64,000 bases of DNA from Bin55 sp965220235 (GTDB lineage Bacteria > Pseudomonadota > Gammaproteobacteria > Pseudomonadales > Azotimanducaceae). This document shows positions 44,853 to 54,471 of the stretch, piece by piece. How positions within the stretch are numbered: the stretch's first letter is position 1; each line of letters opens with the position of its first letter. The stretch covers positions 2,666,001 through 2,730,000 of the forward strand of contig OZ244815.1 of assembly GCA_965220235.1 (NCBI GenBank). The letters run 5' to 3'. Made by a program: the position numbers and the translations under genes. The notes under the pieces are model-generated. The model was not told the DNA's origin and made no database searches. It worked only from the letters and a program-made list of their open reading frames with translations.

Positions 44853-45062
44853 GTGGAACATCGGCACTTAACACATAGCGATTACAGTCTCCCCGCGATT
44901 GATGACATCATTTCTAGAGGGGGGTGGTCAGACTGGATTGACCTGCAACAGCAGTGCGTACATAACCCTTCCTTATACGAAAAGATTAGAAAGGTTTGTG
45001 AAGCACATATCGCAGACCCCTATGCGCAACGCTACCATTTTTGGTGGAAGAATGTCCAGTGA
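44853..45062 (+). CDS. Small antitoxin-like protein upstream of a nucleotidyltransferase
   Basis: 69 residues from GTG. The pattern YSLPAIDDIISRGGWSDWIDL, then YEKIRKVCEAHIADPY and AQRYHFWWKN is one I associate, by memory of genome context, with small proteins placed directly before AbiEii-like nucleotidyltransferases. Its last 11 bases overlap the start of that next gene, typical for toxin-antitoxin pairs. No DNA-binding motif is obvious. An antitoxin role is inference. Confidence 0.6.
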   Translation: MEHRHLTHSDYSLPAIDDIISRGGWSDWIDLQQQCVHNPSLYEKIRKVCEAHIADPYAQRYHFWWKNVQ

Positions 45063-45741
45063 ACTACCCTCTTGGGAAAAACTCCTTTCCTCAGCCGCAA
45101 GATTGCAGAGGATTGTTCCAGACGCCGTAATGGTAGGTGGGTCGGCTGCGGCCGTACACGCGTCACATCGCTTCTCGTCCGATCATGATCATGTCGTGGC
45201 GGATTTACGTGAAAGATTCGATGAAATATTGACATCGTTGGAGTCAATCGCAGGATGGAAGACTGCGAGAGTTCGCCGACCGGTATTAATTCTCGGTAGT
45301 CTTGATGGGATTGAAACCGGCATTAGACAGTTGATTCGAAGCGAACCATTGGAAATTGAGTATCTTGATGTTGACGGCACACAGTTAGCCGTCCCCACAA
45401 GAGACGAGATTCTGCGGATTAAAGGTGTTCTGATCTTAAGGCGAAACGCCACACGGGATTACGTTGATTTTGTCGCTTTAGCGGAGAGTCTCGGCATCGA
45501 AAACGTAAAACTCGCACTTTCGCGCTTTGACGAGCTTTACCCGCAAGAAAGTGGTCAATCGGCTCTGCAGCAACTCTACGCTCAATTAGCTCATCCAATG
45601 CCATTCGATCTTGAAGGGCATGACCTAAGTTTGTATAAAGGATTAATTACTCGCTGGTCAGACTGGTCAGTCGTTAGTGAGGAATGCGGAAAGATTGCTG
45701 TTGAGTGTTTTCGATCAATATCGTCTGACTCAGGACACTGA
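45052..45741 (+). CDS. AbiEii-like nucleotidyltransferase (putative toxin)
   Basis: 229 residues from the ATG at 45052 (an upstream in-frame extension would lie wholly inside the small gene before it). The nucleotidyltransferase core is visible: PDAVMVGGSAAAVHASHRFSS with DHD close behind (GGS at 29-31, Asp44 and Asp46), followed by strand LEIEYLDVDGTQLAVPTRDEILRIKGVLIL and the RNATRDYVDFVALAESLG segment found in AbiEii/MNT-type proteins. These add nucleotides to tRNA or proteins when unopposed by the antitoxin. I cannot tell whether it is active as a toxin; a housekeeping role in stress is also possible. Confidence 0.65.
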   Translation: MSSELPSWEKLLSSAARLQRIVPDAVMVGGSAAAVHASHRFSSDHDHVVADLRERFDEILTSLESIAGWKTARVRRPVLILGSLDGIETGIRQLIRSEPLEIEYLDVDGTQLAVPTRDEILRIKGVLILRRNATRDYVDFVALAESLGIENVKLALSRFDELYPQESGQSALQQLYAQLAHPMPFDLEGHDLSLYKGLITRWSDWSVVSEECGKIAVECFRSISSDSGH

Positions 45742-46106
45742 TCTCCCCTACAATACAAAATATCCTCGATTTCTCTCTCAATCTACATATCTTCTCAGAG
45801 ATTTGAATCAACGCGAACCTCGTCAAGTGGAGCGTGATCTATCTTTCTGACTCTCTGCTTAATTTCGCTCTAGCGTCTCCCATAGGTGTCGACGTGTTCG
45901 GGTTTGACGAATCGCTCGTCGAGTAAGATCGTACATTACCACGATGCGGTTCACACATTGAGGTGCAATGAACTCTATTTCAAATACACATATTTTATAT
46001 GTAACACCGCCGATCTTCACAATGTAGTGAGTAATTTATTGATGATTTAGTAATAAAAAATCTACGTTTAATATATACAACTTCTTGAGTTCACTAGATC
46101 CTTTTC
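45742..46106. other. AT-rich leader before the TIKI/ChaN-like gene
   Basis: 365 bases without a gene. The last 150 bases are strongly AT-rich, with a small hairpin-like ACATA/TATGT repeat near 45990, and presumably hold a promoter for the downstream secreted protein. Nothing else is seen. Confidence 0.4.
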
Positions 46107-47378
46107 ATGACAAGATTGATCGTATATATTGTGATAGGGGTAATCCTTTGTGGAATATCAAGTGCGAATGGACCCGTTGATTGCCCTGATTGGCGAACGA
46201 TATACAGTACACTCTATAAATTCGATCGATTTTCTTGGCAACCCCTCAAAGAGTTACGCTCGTTCGTGCAGCCCTGTACTGAACACGAGAACTTTCGGAG
46301 CGTAGCTATCTATCTCGGAACTTTCGAAGGCAAAGTTGGCAACCACAGCTCTAGCTTAAGGTGGTTCGATCAAGCCGATACCGAGTATGTGTCTACTGCA
46401 AAGCCTCTTAACGAATTTACCGTTGTTGAAGCCATACCATATATTATCGATCGCTCTAAGAACCACCAGATTGTCATCACCAACGAACGACATCACGTGT
46501 CCACAGATCGACTGCTACCTCTATCTCTCCTTGCACCGCTGTATGAGCAAGGATTCAGATACCTTGCTGTAGAAACTCTTGCTGCAGATCATTCAATCAA
46601 TGAGCTCGGATATCCAACTGTATATGATGGATACTACTCGAACGATGTCGTATATGCTCAGTTACTTCGTTCCGCTCGGGACATGGGTTATAAGATCGTT
46701 GCATACGAAATAGAAGATGACCAAAAAGCTCCAGAAGACCCGAAAAATCCAATAAACAGATACGATGAGCGAGATAGCTGGCAAGCAAAGAACATTATCT
46801 CACGAACGTTTGACGCAGATCCGGAGGCGAAAGTACTCATCCATTGCGGCTACGGGCACGTGAGCGAAGGTATGCTGACTCGCTCGACACCGATGGCACG
46901 CTTCCTTAAAGACTATACGGGCTTAGATCCTCTAACTATAGGTCAAACACATTTCAGTGAACGATATGAAACCGAAAGAGAGCATCCGTGGCGAAGACAA
47001 GCAGCGAGTCTAGGGCTTCTAGGCGATACTCCTAGAGTCTTGATGAATCCTCAAGGTAATCTAATTCGAGACCTGAAGAGCATCGATATTGAAGTAATCG
47101 GCTTGCAGACACGCTACAAGCATGGAAGACCAATCTGGATGAGCATGGGTGGCATCAGGCAACCCATATCTATTGATACACCCAAGTGCGTCAATCGATC
47201 TTGTGTTATTGAGGCATTCGACCCGGAAGAAGATGAATACGCGATTCCCTACGACCGACTAGAGGTTGATCACAGTACTACCGCTGTGCTCTATGTTCCT
47301 CCCTGGACACCATTAAATATTCGAATAATGGATTTAGATGCTAATGTTCTCGGTCTACGGTCCGTAAGCGCAGACTAG
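46107..47378 (+). CDS. Secreted TIKI/ChaN-like superfamily protein, function unknown
   Basis: 423 residues. A short signal peptide (LIVYIVIGVILCGISSA) is followed by a TPR-like start and then a core with NERHHVSTDRLLPLSLLAPL (NERHH at 126-130), YLAVETLAADHS, GYYSNDVVYAQLL, GYKIVAYE and VLIHCGYGHVSEG (His246 and His251). The run of invariant His/Glu-type residues in a repeating alpha/beta layout resembles the TIKI/TraB/ChaN and erythromycin-esterase-like group, which bind haem or hydrolyse peptides. The C-terminal third has a Cys pair (PKCVNRSC) and a beta-rich tail. I do not recognise a named family, and the enzymatic role is a guess from motif spacing. Confidence 0.7.
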   Translation: MTRLIVYIVIGVILCGISSANGPVDCPDWRTIYSTLYKFDRFSWQPLKELRSFVQPCTEHENFRSVAIYLGTFEGKVGNHSSSLRWFDQADTEYVSTAKPLNEFTVVEAIPYIIDRSKNHQIVITNERHHVSTDRLLPLSLLAPLYEQGFRYLAVETLAADHSINELGYPTVYDGYYSNDVVYAQLLRSARDMGYKIVAYEIEDDQKAPEDPKNPINRYDERDSWQAKNIISRTFDADPEAKVLIHCGYGHVSEGMLTRSTPMARFLKDYTGLDPLTIGQTHFSERYETEREHPWRRQAASLGLLGDTPRVLMNPQGNLIRDLKSIDIEVIGLQTRYKHGRPIWMSMGGIRQPISIDTPKCVNRSCVIEAFDPEEDEYAIPYDRLEVDHSTTAVLYVPPWTPLNIRIMDLDANVLGLRSVSAD

Positions 47379-47615
47379 CGAGCGTCCCAACACCGATTCC
47401 TCGCAAAGCAAATTAATATTCTTCTCTATTGGCTGCGAGTATGTAATTCCGTCTCGCATTATCTAACAATATTCGATCGTAGCGGAGGAAGCACAGGCTC
47501 AAGTTCAATTGCGATTACGCGCTAAGTCGCTCAAAGCTTGTCGATTTGGGTATAAGCTTCTCCATGTTGCAATCTCCGTGCTGACGAACACTAGCCATAA
47601 GCAAGGCATCTCATT

Positions 47616-48644
47616 TTGACTGAAGTATCGACAAAAGCCTCATTCGAGCAGGAACATTTCCGCCTCGTCAGTGGATACAACGATATTTTCGTGGGTATTG
47701 CATGCATTCTCACCTTCGTTTCCATGAATACGCTCATTTCAGAGCAGTATCTGGATCACATCCTTGTACTAAGCGCCGCATTCGGACTGGCGTGGTACTT
47801 TGCGCGACGACAAAGAATGAGATTTACCGGTATCGTCATATCAAGTGCCGTCGCAATATCGGGCATACTGCTAGGGTTTGAGTTTTTCAATTACGGTTCA
47901 GTTCTAGATGTTCCGCCCCCTTCGCGAGAACTTGGTGTAGCCGTAATTCACTTACCCGTAGTGCTACCACTCGTCGTTCCTCTGATCGTTTCAGCGCTAC
48001 TTTCGATCGGGTTTTGGCGATTTGCTCGTGTGCCGCTAGCACACGCTCTAGGCATTCTCGCGATTCTATTGACGATTCTCGCAATAGTTGTCGGAACTCA
48101 TTTACCGCCACCACCAATAGCAGAGAACTTTAATGAGTTCGAACCAGTTACCATCACTGATCCGCGAACTCAACTAGAAATACTCCGCGGACTTTCTGTA
48201 TTAGCTACCATGTTTATTTGCGGTTGCCTCGTGGAGGCCTACGCAATTTGGTGGGATGTACGTGACCCTCAACGAAAATCCGTTGACACGGATGTCGCGT
48301 TCTGGACTCACATTGTTGCCGCTCCATTTATCGTTCAACCGCTTTATTGGTGGATTGAGGATCTAGCGTGGAATCCGACGAGTGAAGTGATTCTTGGATT
48401 CTTGTTGTTCTTGGTATTGCTGGTTTTCGCCTTAGTGATCAACCGCCGTGCGCTACTGATCGGAGCGATGGTATGGGTACTCGCAGCACTCTTTACGATC
48501 GCAGATATGGCAGTAGCAGGTCTTACGATGGGTGTGATGTTGCTACTAATCGCCGCAGCATGGAACAAAACGAGGCAATTGATCGAACCGATCATGCCTG
48601 AATTCCTTCAAAGACTCTTCCCAACACTTGTCGCAGAACCTTGA
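47616..48644 (+). CDS. Polytopic membrane protein of unknown function
   Basis: 342 residues, TTG start. About nine to ten hydrophobic segments (IFVGIACILTFVSM; LGILAILLTILAIVVG; VILGFLLFLVLLVFALVI; LTMGVMLLLIAAAW). A short loop after helix three contains PPPSRELG. The arrangement is like DUF2157/DUF4401-type predicted membrane proteins, but I see no motif strong enough to name it. It stands alone between two unrelated genes; no role can be given. Confidence 0.75.
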   Translation: MTEVSTKASFEQEHFRLVSGYNDIFVGIACILTFVSMNTLISEQYLDHILVLSAAFGLAWYFARRQRMRFTGIVISSAVAISGILLGFEFFNYGSVLDVPPPSRELGVAVIHLPVVLPLVVPLIVSALLSIGFWRFARVPLAHALGILAILLTILAIVVGTHLPPPPIAENFNEFEPVTITDPRTQLEILRGLSVLATMFICGCLVEAYAIWWDVRDPQRKSVDTDVAFWTHIVAAPFIVQPLYWWIEDLAWNPTSEVILGFLLFLVLLVFALVINRRALLIGAMVWVLAALFTIADMAVAGLTMGVMLLLIAAAWNKTRQLIEPIMPEFLQRLFPTLVAEP

Positions 48645-48863
48645 GTTCTGGCTCACAAGACCGCGCAACTGAGTTTTACGCGTGTAAAGAGCGGAATATT
48701 TGCGGTTCAATCTAGTCCCAATCCCGCTACAAATTCCTAAAGCGGATCGCAATTCTCAAGCCAAGACATACCAAGTCGATTAGATTCGACGGGAGTCTCT
48801 TTAGCAAGTCTTCGATCTACGCGGATGATCTCGTGAGCGAGCGTTACTCGTAGGAACGCGGAT

Positions 48864-49739
48864 TTAAGACGCCGACATTGCGGATTGCTTCTTCGCCGCT
48901 CTTCTCGAAAATAGATCCCTGTAGTGCGTCGAGAGTTTTGAAGTCCCATAAAAACCTCGGACCATCATCCGGGGTTCGGGTCGGTAGTTTCGTGTGATCG
49001 TGTGCATCACGCTTCCGTTGACGAAATAGGCATCTCCCGGTTCACCCGTCAACTCAACGACTTGCAGCTCGATGTCGTTCACAAAGCCTGGCTCTTTCAA
49101 AAATCGTTCACGTTCGGTCGAACTATCCGACAATAGCTCACGGAAGTAGGGGTACTTCCTCAGTTTTCGTTTCGCTATCTTGGATGTGATCGCTGAGTTA
49201 GACGTCTCAAACAAGCGATGTGAACCCGTTATCACCATAGTGCCTCCACCACGCGGACGCACATGATTGATATACCCCAATACAATCACGCCCGTTAAGC
49301 CTTTACCAGGAATATTGGGTGTATCCGAGTGCCATATCGAACTAGGCACTATTTGGTCCTGAATGTAGTTGTGTTGTCGCGAAAACGTAAGGAGCAGAAG
49401 CGCCTTCTGTCTTTCAAATTCAGTTTCGCCTGCGAGCGTGCTAGCTATGTCGTCCGAACAATCGTTGTAGATCGCTTCAAGACCCCGAACTCGACGCGTG
49501 CCTTTCATTACCTTCCGAATCGTGGCTTCGTCTAGTGCTTCCCAAGTCTTTGGACGACCACGCTCAATGCCCCACTTTTCGAAGCGGCGCCATAGTTCGT
49601 TCTCTAGGTCACATGCAATATTGGCGTCGAACAAGCCTTCCACTTTAACGACGCCTAATTCGTCAAATGCTTGCAGTTGTTGTTTGTTGAGGCTCAGTCG
49701 CGATTCGGATAGTGAATCCTCTTGAACATGTGAATTCAT
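48864..49739 (-). CDS. PhyH-family Fe(II)/2-oxoglutarate oxygenase, last gene of the export operon
   Basis: 291 residues from the ATG at 49739; a longer frame exists but its added residues lie in the preceding gene. Core motifs are the His-x-Asp in SSIWHSDTPNIPG, RGGGTMVITGSHRLFE, and GEPGDAYFVNGSVMHTITRN (distal His) with PRMMVRGFY carrying the Arg that binds 2-oxoglutarate. The substrate is unknown. Its ATG overlaps the stop of the upstream propeller gene by one base (TGATG), so the two are made together. Clearly different from the other two PhyH proteins in this window. Confidence 0.9.
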   Translation of the reverse strand: MNSHVQEDSLSESRLSLNKQQLQAFDELGVVKVEGLFDANIACDLENELWRRFEKWGIERGRPKTWEALDEATIRKVMKGTRRVRGLEAIYNDCSDDIASTLAGETEFERQKALLLLTFSRQHNYIQDQIVPSSIWHSDTPNIPGKGLTGVIVLGYINHVRPRGGGTMVITGSHRLFETSNSAITSKIAKRKLRKYPYFRELLSDSSTERERFLKEPGFVNDIELQVVELTGEPGDAYFVNGSVMHTITRNYRPEPRMMVRGFYGTSKLSTHYRDLFSRRAAKKQSAMSAS

Positions 49740-51421
49740 CAAGAACCGATTTGCTTTGAGTTCGCGTCGATGCAAATTATCTCAAGAACACCTCCCTCAA
49801 GAGCTGCGGGTGGCACTGGATTATTGGATGTACACGCCTTGCCGTCATCTGTAAACGTCATATCCCGAGTGTACGTGCCGGACAACGGTATCGGATAGAT
49901 CACCCAACGTTCCTCATCAGGAATGAAGCGATACATACGATCAGTCATGTTCTCGTTGACCCAGATATCTTGCGTATCGGGATGTACACCGAGCGCATAA
50001 GGCGCGGGACGGAATCCAGAAGCGAACTCAGGCATCGGGTAGACGGTTGACTCAAAGGTTTCCGGATCGATCTTTGCCAACATGCCTTCTGAATAACCCG
50101 TAACCCATAAGGTACCGGATGCATCGAACCGCATCCGACGAGGTCCGCGAATCGGCGACTCAAATTCGGTAACTTCGTTGGTTGTTGGATCGATCTTTCC
50201 AATGCGATCGCCAAACAACCGGGTGTACCAAACCATGCCAGTAATCGGGTCGGTGTCAATCCCATACGGTGTCGTCCCGCCAGACATACCGTCAGGACGG
50301 ACACGTGGTAATCGGATCACATGCGTCTTGCCAGTCTCTGGATCCAAACTACCGACCGATTCAGACCCCGCTAGCGTAAACCAAGCTTTGCCGTTTAAAT
50401 CGAAACGAATCGTGTGGGGATAGATCGCCCCACGACCGATAACAAATGATGGTTCCCATTCGTGGGTCTTTGGATTGAACACGCCGATGCTGTTCGTGGA
50501 CGTGTTGGTCACGTAGTACTTGCCGTCCGGACCCATATCGAGCGAGTGCGGTCCGTTACGTCCATTGAATACCGCCAATTCACCTCCAACTGATCCAAAG
50601 ACGTGATGAACCATGCCTTCTCCCGATTGTGATACGTATTTAGTCTGGCCAGAGTTCAAGTCCGTGATCGCCATATGGTCGGCGGCTTGGTCGACGGTAT
50701 AGAGCATTCCATCCGAAGCGTTGTAGATCGCGTCGTGCGGTACAACGCTTCGCTCCATCCGATACTCGAAAATCTTCGCCCGTTCTAAATCGTCAGACAG
50801 CGGGAACTCCGGGCGTACCGCGAGTGCTTGGCCATCAAACCCTTCTGAAAGCAGCTCGGATCGTCGATCACGAAGTTCCGCATCGAAATTGCCAAGCATG
50901 GCATGCATCCGAATGATGACGCCAACCCAGTCACGTGGCGAACGAGCCACACGAGTGAGCGGGTTCCCCATCTGATGGCACGTCAAACAATCGCGTTGAA
51001 ACTGGTATTTGGTGAAGAATGAGTCATCGCCTTCTTCAAATGGCAAATTGCCAAAGTGATATGCCGCAGGTAGGCTATCGGAGATTTCCTGAGCGTCCGT
51101 CATCTTGCTCATGGTGATGTCAACGATGTTCGTCGCATCTCCATTCAAAGAGACATGAATATTGCTATCTCGGTAATACGGTGTCCTTGATCTGATCTCT
51201 ACGTCGCCCTGCATCGCCGTTTCGAGTGCGAACGATCCGTCGCCTCGAGAGTAGACAGACTCAGAGATTCCGGTTTGATGATCGGTGACTCGGATCAAGA
51301 CCCCTTGCAGTGGCGCTTCGTTGTTGTCAATGACATGCCCCTGAATGAGTGCCGCAGATACCGTTGTTGAAACGCAAAACGGAACCAACAACAAGAGACC
51401 TACTCGCGCAAAATCCTTCAT
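49739..51421 (-). CDS. Exported protein: carboxypeptidase-regulatory-like domain, haem motif and Vgb-like propeller
   Basis: 560 residues from ATG 51421; the frame can be extended into the ggt 3' end, but MKDFARVGLLLLVPFCVSTTVSA is a clear signal peptide. Residues about 25-105 form a carboxypeptidase-regulatory-like beta sandwich (GHVIDNNEAPLQGVLIRV). One haem c motif CLTCH lies at 145-149. From about residue 220 a beta propeller like virginiamycin B lyase/SMP-30 follows (GPHSLDMGPDGKYYVTNT; TPYGIDTDPITGMVWYT; LWVTGYSEGMLAKIDP; YALGVHPDTQDIWVNE). The predicted site is periplasmic. A lyase or dehydrogenase activity cannot be distinguished; the haem motif suggests redox coupling. Confidence 0.85.
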   Translation of the reverse strand: MKDFARVGLLLLVPFCVSTTVSAALIQGHVIDNNEAPLQGVLIRVTDHQTGISESVYSRGDGSFALETAMQGDVEIRSRTPYYRDSNIHVSLNGDATNIVDITMSKMTDAQEISDSLPAAYHFGNLPFEEGDDSFFTKYQFQRDCLTCHQMGNPLTRVARSPRDWVGVIIRMHAMLGNFDAELRDRRSELLSEGFDGQALAVRPEFPLSDDLERAKIFEYRMERSVVPHDAIYNASDGMLYTVDQAADHMAITDLNSGQTKYVSQSGEGMVHHVFGSVGGELAVFNGRNGPHSLDMGPDGKYYVTNTSTNSIGVFNPKTHEWEPSFVIGRGAIYPHTIRFDLNGKAWFTLAGSESVGSLDPETGKTHVIRLPRVRPDGMSGGTTPYGIDTDPITGMVWYTRLFGDRIGKIDPTTNEVTEFESPIRGPRRMRFDASGTLWVTGYSEGMLAKIDPETFESTVYPMPEFASGFRPAPYALGVHPDTQDIWVNENMTDRMYRFIPDEERWVIYPIPLSGTYTRDMTFTDDGKACTSNNPVPPAALEGGVLEIICIDANSKQIGS

Positions 51422-51464
51422 GCCACTTGTCCCCGAAAATCCGCTGCGAAACAAAGCATATGCG

Positions 51465-53204
51465 TTAAAAACCGGCCGCACCACCATCGTTCCTTCCGTC
51501 GCTCGTCGCTGTGATCGAATCCCGATATTTAAGTATCGAATTTGCGTCACCAATACGGAACCGATCGGAGAGAACTTGTAGATTCACGTGTCCCATCCCC
51601 TCCAGCTCCTGAATAACAGACGAATTAACACCTGATTCAAACCGTACGCTGTTTGGTTGCCATTGGTGATGAAAGCGCGGCGCATTGACCGCTTCTTCAA
51701 GATCAAATCCATGATCGATCACGTTAAGAATCACCTGCAACGTCGTCGTGATGATGGTGGACCCGCCAGGACTTCCTGTGATCAAGACGAATCGATCCCC
51801 TTTTGAAACAATAGTCGGCGTCATCGAACTCAACATCCGCTTTCCGGGTTCAATCGCGTTGGCTTCGCCCCCAATGAGACCAAACATGTTCGGTGTACCG
51901 GGTTTCGCGCTGAAGTCATCCATTTCGTTGTTCAAGAGGAAACCTGCGCCATCAACGACGATCCCGCTACCGTAGCCACCGTTGATGGTTACCGTAAACG
52001 CGACAGCCATACCCCCAGGATCAATGACGGAAAAATGCGTCGTTTCGAACGGTTCTCCTGGCACCGATCCAGCTCTAATGTCATCCGACGTCGTCGCGGT
52101 CCCACCGATGTCCTCGATTCGCGCTGACGCATATCGCTTTGAGAGTAACGTATCGAGCGGTACGGGGTAGAAATCAGGATCACCCAGATGGACCGCTCGA
52201 TCAGCGTATGCGCGTCGTTCGGCTTCTATCATCAGATGCATGGCAGGCGCCGTATGGAACCCTAGTTCGCTCAAATCGAAAGGTTCAAGCATGTTGAGCA
52301 ACTGTACAACCAATACTCCTCCCGAAGAAGGTGGCGGCATGGCGTGGACGTCAAATCCGCGATATCGACCGTGAATCGGTTCTCGCCACACCGGTTCGTA
52401 CTCCACGAGATCGATTTTTGAGATCAAACCACCGCCACGACTCATTTCCGCGACGATGAGGTCTGCCGTCTCGCCCATATAGAAACCGTCCCGACCATGG
52501 TCGCTGATACGAGAGAGCGTTGCCGCAAGATCGGGTTGCTTAAACAGCTCCTCGGCTTCGTAGAAGGAACCATCCGCCTTATAGAAGACCTTTCGGGTCG
52601 AATCAATATGCTGAAACCGATTGTGGTGCGATCGGAACTGGCGTGCGATATCTGCGGGCAGTTCAAAACCGTCTCGCGCAAGTTCGATGGCACGTGCGAT
52701 CACGGCTTCGCGCGGAAGTACCCCGAATCGCTCGTGAATAGCTAATAAACCCGCTACTGAACCAGGTACACCTGAGGAAAGATGGGACCGTAATGCACGT
52801 TCCGCAACGTACTCACCATCCTCATCAAGAAACATGTCTGTCGTTGCGCCACCTGGTGCTCGTTCGCGATGATCATTCGCAAATACTGTGCCATCCGGCA
52901 TTCGAATCACTGCAAAACCGCCGCCGCCTAGATTACCGGCTGACGGATACGTAACGGCCAAGACAAACGCAGTCGTTACTGCTGCGTCCACCGCATTGCC
53001 GCCTTCTCGCATGGCCGCAACACCTGCTTCGCTCGCTAACATCGAACGGGAAGACACTGCCGCGTTCTCGACGACAACTGTATTGCCCTGAATGAATCCT
53101 GGTGTCAGAATCCCAAGTGAGAGGAGCAAAGAAGCAATATGCCGACCACCTCGGTTCCCCGAAATCCCGAGCTTGTAAATAGATACCTGCCGTAAACGAA
53201 TCAC
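51465..53204 (-). CDS. ggt: Gamma-glutamyltransferase/glutathione hydrolase
   Basis: 579 residues. An exported proenzyme (N-terminal SLLLSLGILTPGFIQG) that cleaves itself into two subunits and hydrolyses or transfers gamma-glutamyl groups such as that of glutathione. Seen: VVVENAAVSSRSMLASEAGVAAM, AAVTTAFVLAVTYPSAGNLGGGGF, HRERAPGGATTDMF, PPSSGGVLVVQLLNML, the self-processing Thr in FETTHFSV (Thr388), GAGFLLNNEMDDFSAKPG and the terminal GDANSI. All active-site features are kept. It sits 19 bases after the barrel-protein gene and 43 before the propeller gene, in one run of genes. Confidence 0.95.
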   Translation of the reverse strand: MIRLRQVSIYKLGISGNRGGRHIASLLLSLGILTPGFIQGNTVVVENAAVSSRSMLASEAGVAAMREGGNAVDAAVTTAFVLAVTYPSAGNLGGGGFAVIRMPDGTVFANDHRERAPGGATTDMFLDEDGEYVAERALRSHLSSGVPGSVAGLLAIHERFGVLPREAVIARAIELARDGFELPADIARQFRSHHNRFQHIDSTRKVFYKADGSFYEAEELFKQPDLAATLSRISDHGRDGFYMGETADLIVAEMSRGGGLISKIDLVEYEPVWREPIHGRYRGFDVHAMPPPSSGGVLVVQLLNMLEPFDLSELGFHTAPAMHLMIEAERRAYADRAVHLGDPDFYPVPLDTLLSKRYASARIEDIGGTATTSDDIRAGSVPGEPFETTHFSVIDPGGMAVAFTVTINGGYGSGIVVDGAGFLLNNEMDDFSAKPGTPNMFGLIGGEANAIEPGKRMLSSMTPTIVSKGDRFVLITGSPGGSTIITTTLQVILNVIDHGFDLEEAVNAPRFHHQWQPNSVRFESGVNSSVIQELEGMGHVNLQVLSDRFRIGDANSILKYRDSITATSDGRNDGGAAGF

Positions 53205-53223
53205 AAATTAGGTCTCCTTAAAT

Positions 53224-54471
53224 TCAAAAGTAAATAGCAACGGACATGAAATAGGTTGATCCACCCCCAGATGTCGTGTCGCCGCCAAGTTCGCGTTCAC
53301 CAAATTCTGTGTTCAAGTCACCGTAAGGTACCGAAACGCCGAATTGCACACGAGAAGCGTCGCCGGGTTCGTAGTTCACCGCAGTCTGAAATAACCCGCT
53401 CTGATCTTCCAGATTTTCTAGGACGATAAACGACTGACTCCATAGCGGATGCCAGGTTATGTTCATGCCGAGACTGCCGTAGTTCTTCATGAGCGTGAAT
53501 ATCTCTCCACGCGCCATCCTTTCGCTCAATGCCTCAGGGACTCTGTCCTCAATTTGCTCCAAGCCGAAGCCATTGTGATAAAGCTCACCGAATAGGTAGA
53601 GTAACGTGGGACCAAGGGCGATCGTGTAATCCAGATTGGCGAGACCACTTAACGTACATGTCGTTTCGTCGCACAATCTTGAGGTCTCTAATCTCAATAG
53701 CGATCCCGCAACTGGGAGCGAGAGCGAAAACGCGGCGAAATCATCGCCGATATGTTCTGCGACGATCAAGTCCAAAGAGAGGTCGCTGAACTGAGAATGC
53801 CATTTCAATGCCGTCGTATCAGCCGAAGAGCCAGCTTCATCTACTTGACGTCCGATCCAAAGCAACTGTAGTTCGGCCGAGTTCCCAACCAGAGACTCAA
53901 ACAACACCGAGTCAACACCAGGTTTGTATTCGCGGTCAATCGTGGTCGGTGCAAAAGGACTGAAAAGATCTAATGGTTGGAAAACGAGCCCATTACCCCA
54001 TGAGATCGCCTGGCGACCGGTCTGTAATGACCAACTAGGTTTTCGATACGTGATCGATAGGCGATCCACCCGCGTAACTAATCGATGTTGATCGTCGCTA
54101 AATATCTCTTCCGACCAATCAAAATATCGGCTACTGTCACTTCCAGGTAATTGGTCGAGGGGTAATCCAATACTGCTTAACAACTGAACAGCGTCACCGC
54201 CAGTCCAAGTCAACGTCGGGTCAAACTCGATACGTATCGGACCACTCGAGTGCTTAAACATCAATCGAAGGTCCAGTCGGAAATCCGTCAACTGATCGCG
54301 TACGGTCGATGCGAGAATGTCGGTTGACGGAAGTTCCGTGGCGCTAGCGAATGCCTTAATTCGCCCGGTCAATTCCTCTGCAGACACGCTTGTCGTGCAT
54401 AGCGCAAACAACCCTAACGTCCAAGGAATACACCACAAAACTAGCGCACGATGGACGAATCTATGCCGCAA
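53224..54471 (-). CDS. Predicted outer-membrane beta-barrel protein of the export operon
   Basis: About 415 residues. The frame is open upstream into the ATPase gene; I prefer the TTG at 54471, giving the signal peptide LVLWCIPWTLGLFALCTTSVSA. The mature part alternates short amphipathic strands (LDLRLMFKHSSGPIRIEFDPTL; LSITYRKPSWSLQTGRQAISW; QTAVNYEPGDASRVQFGVSV; YFMSVAIYF) and ends in an aromatic residue, a usual sign of an outer-membrane barrel. GRQAISWGNGLVF is a phrase seen in DUF1302/alginate-export-like barrels. I do not recognise a named family. Coupled to the ATPase by overlap, it may provide the outer-membrane exit or binding step. Confidence 0.7.
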   Translation of the reverse strand: MRHRFVHRALVLWCIPWTLGLFALCTTSVSAEELTGRIKAFASATELPSTDILASTVRDQLTDFRLDLRLMFKHSSGPIRIEFDPTLTWTGGDAVQLLSSIGLPLDQLPGSDSSRYFDWSEEIFSDDQHRLVTRVDRLSITYRKPSWSLQTGRQAISWGNGLVFQPLDLFSPFAPTTIDREYKPGVDSVLFESLVGNSAELQLLWIGRQVDEAGSSADTTALKWHSQFSDLSLDLIVAEHIGDDFAAFSLSLPVAGSLLRLETSRLCDETTCTLSGLANLDYTIALGPTLLYLFGELYHNGFGLEQIEDRVPEALSERMARGEIFTLMKNYGSLGMNITWHPLWSQSFIVLENLEDQSGLFQTAVNYEPGDASRVQFGVSVPYGDLNTEFGERELGGDTTSGGGSTYFMSVAIYF

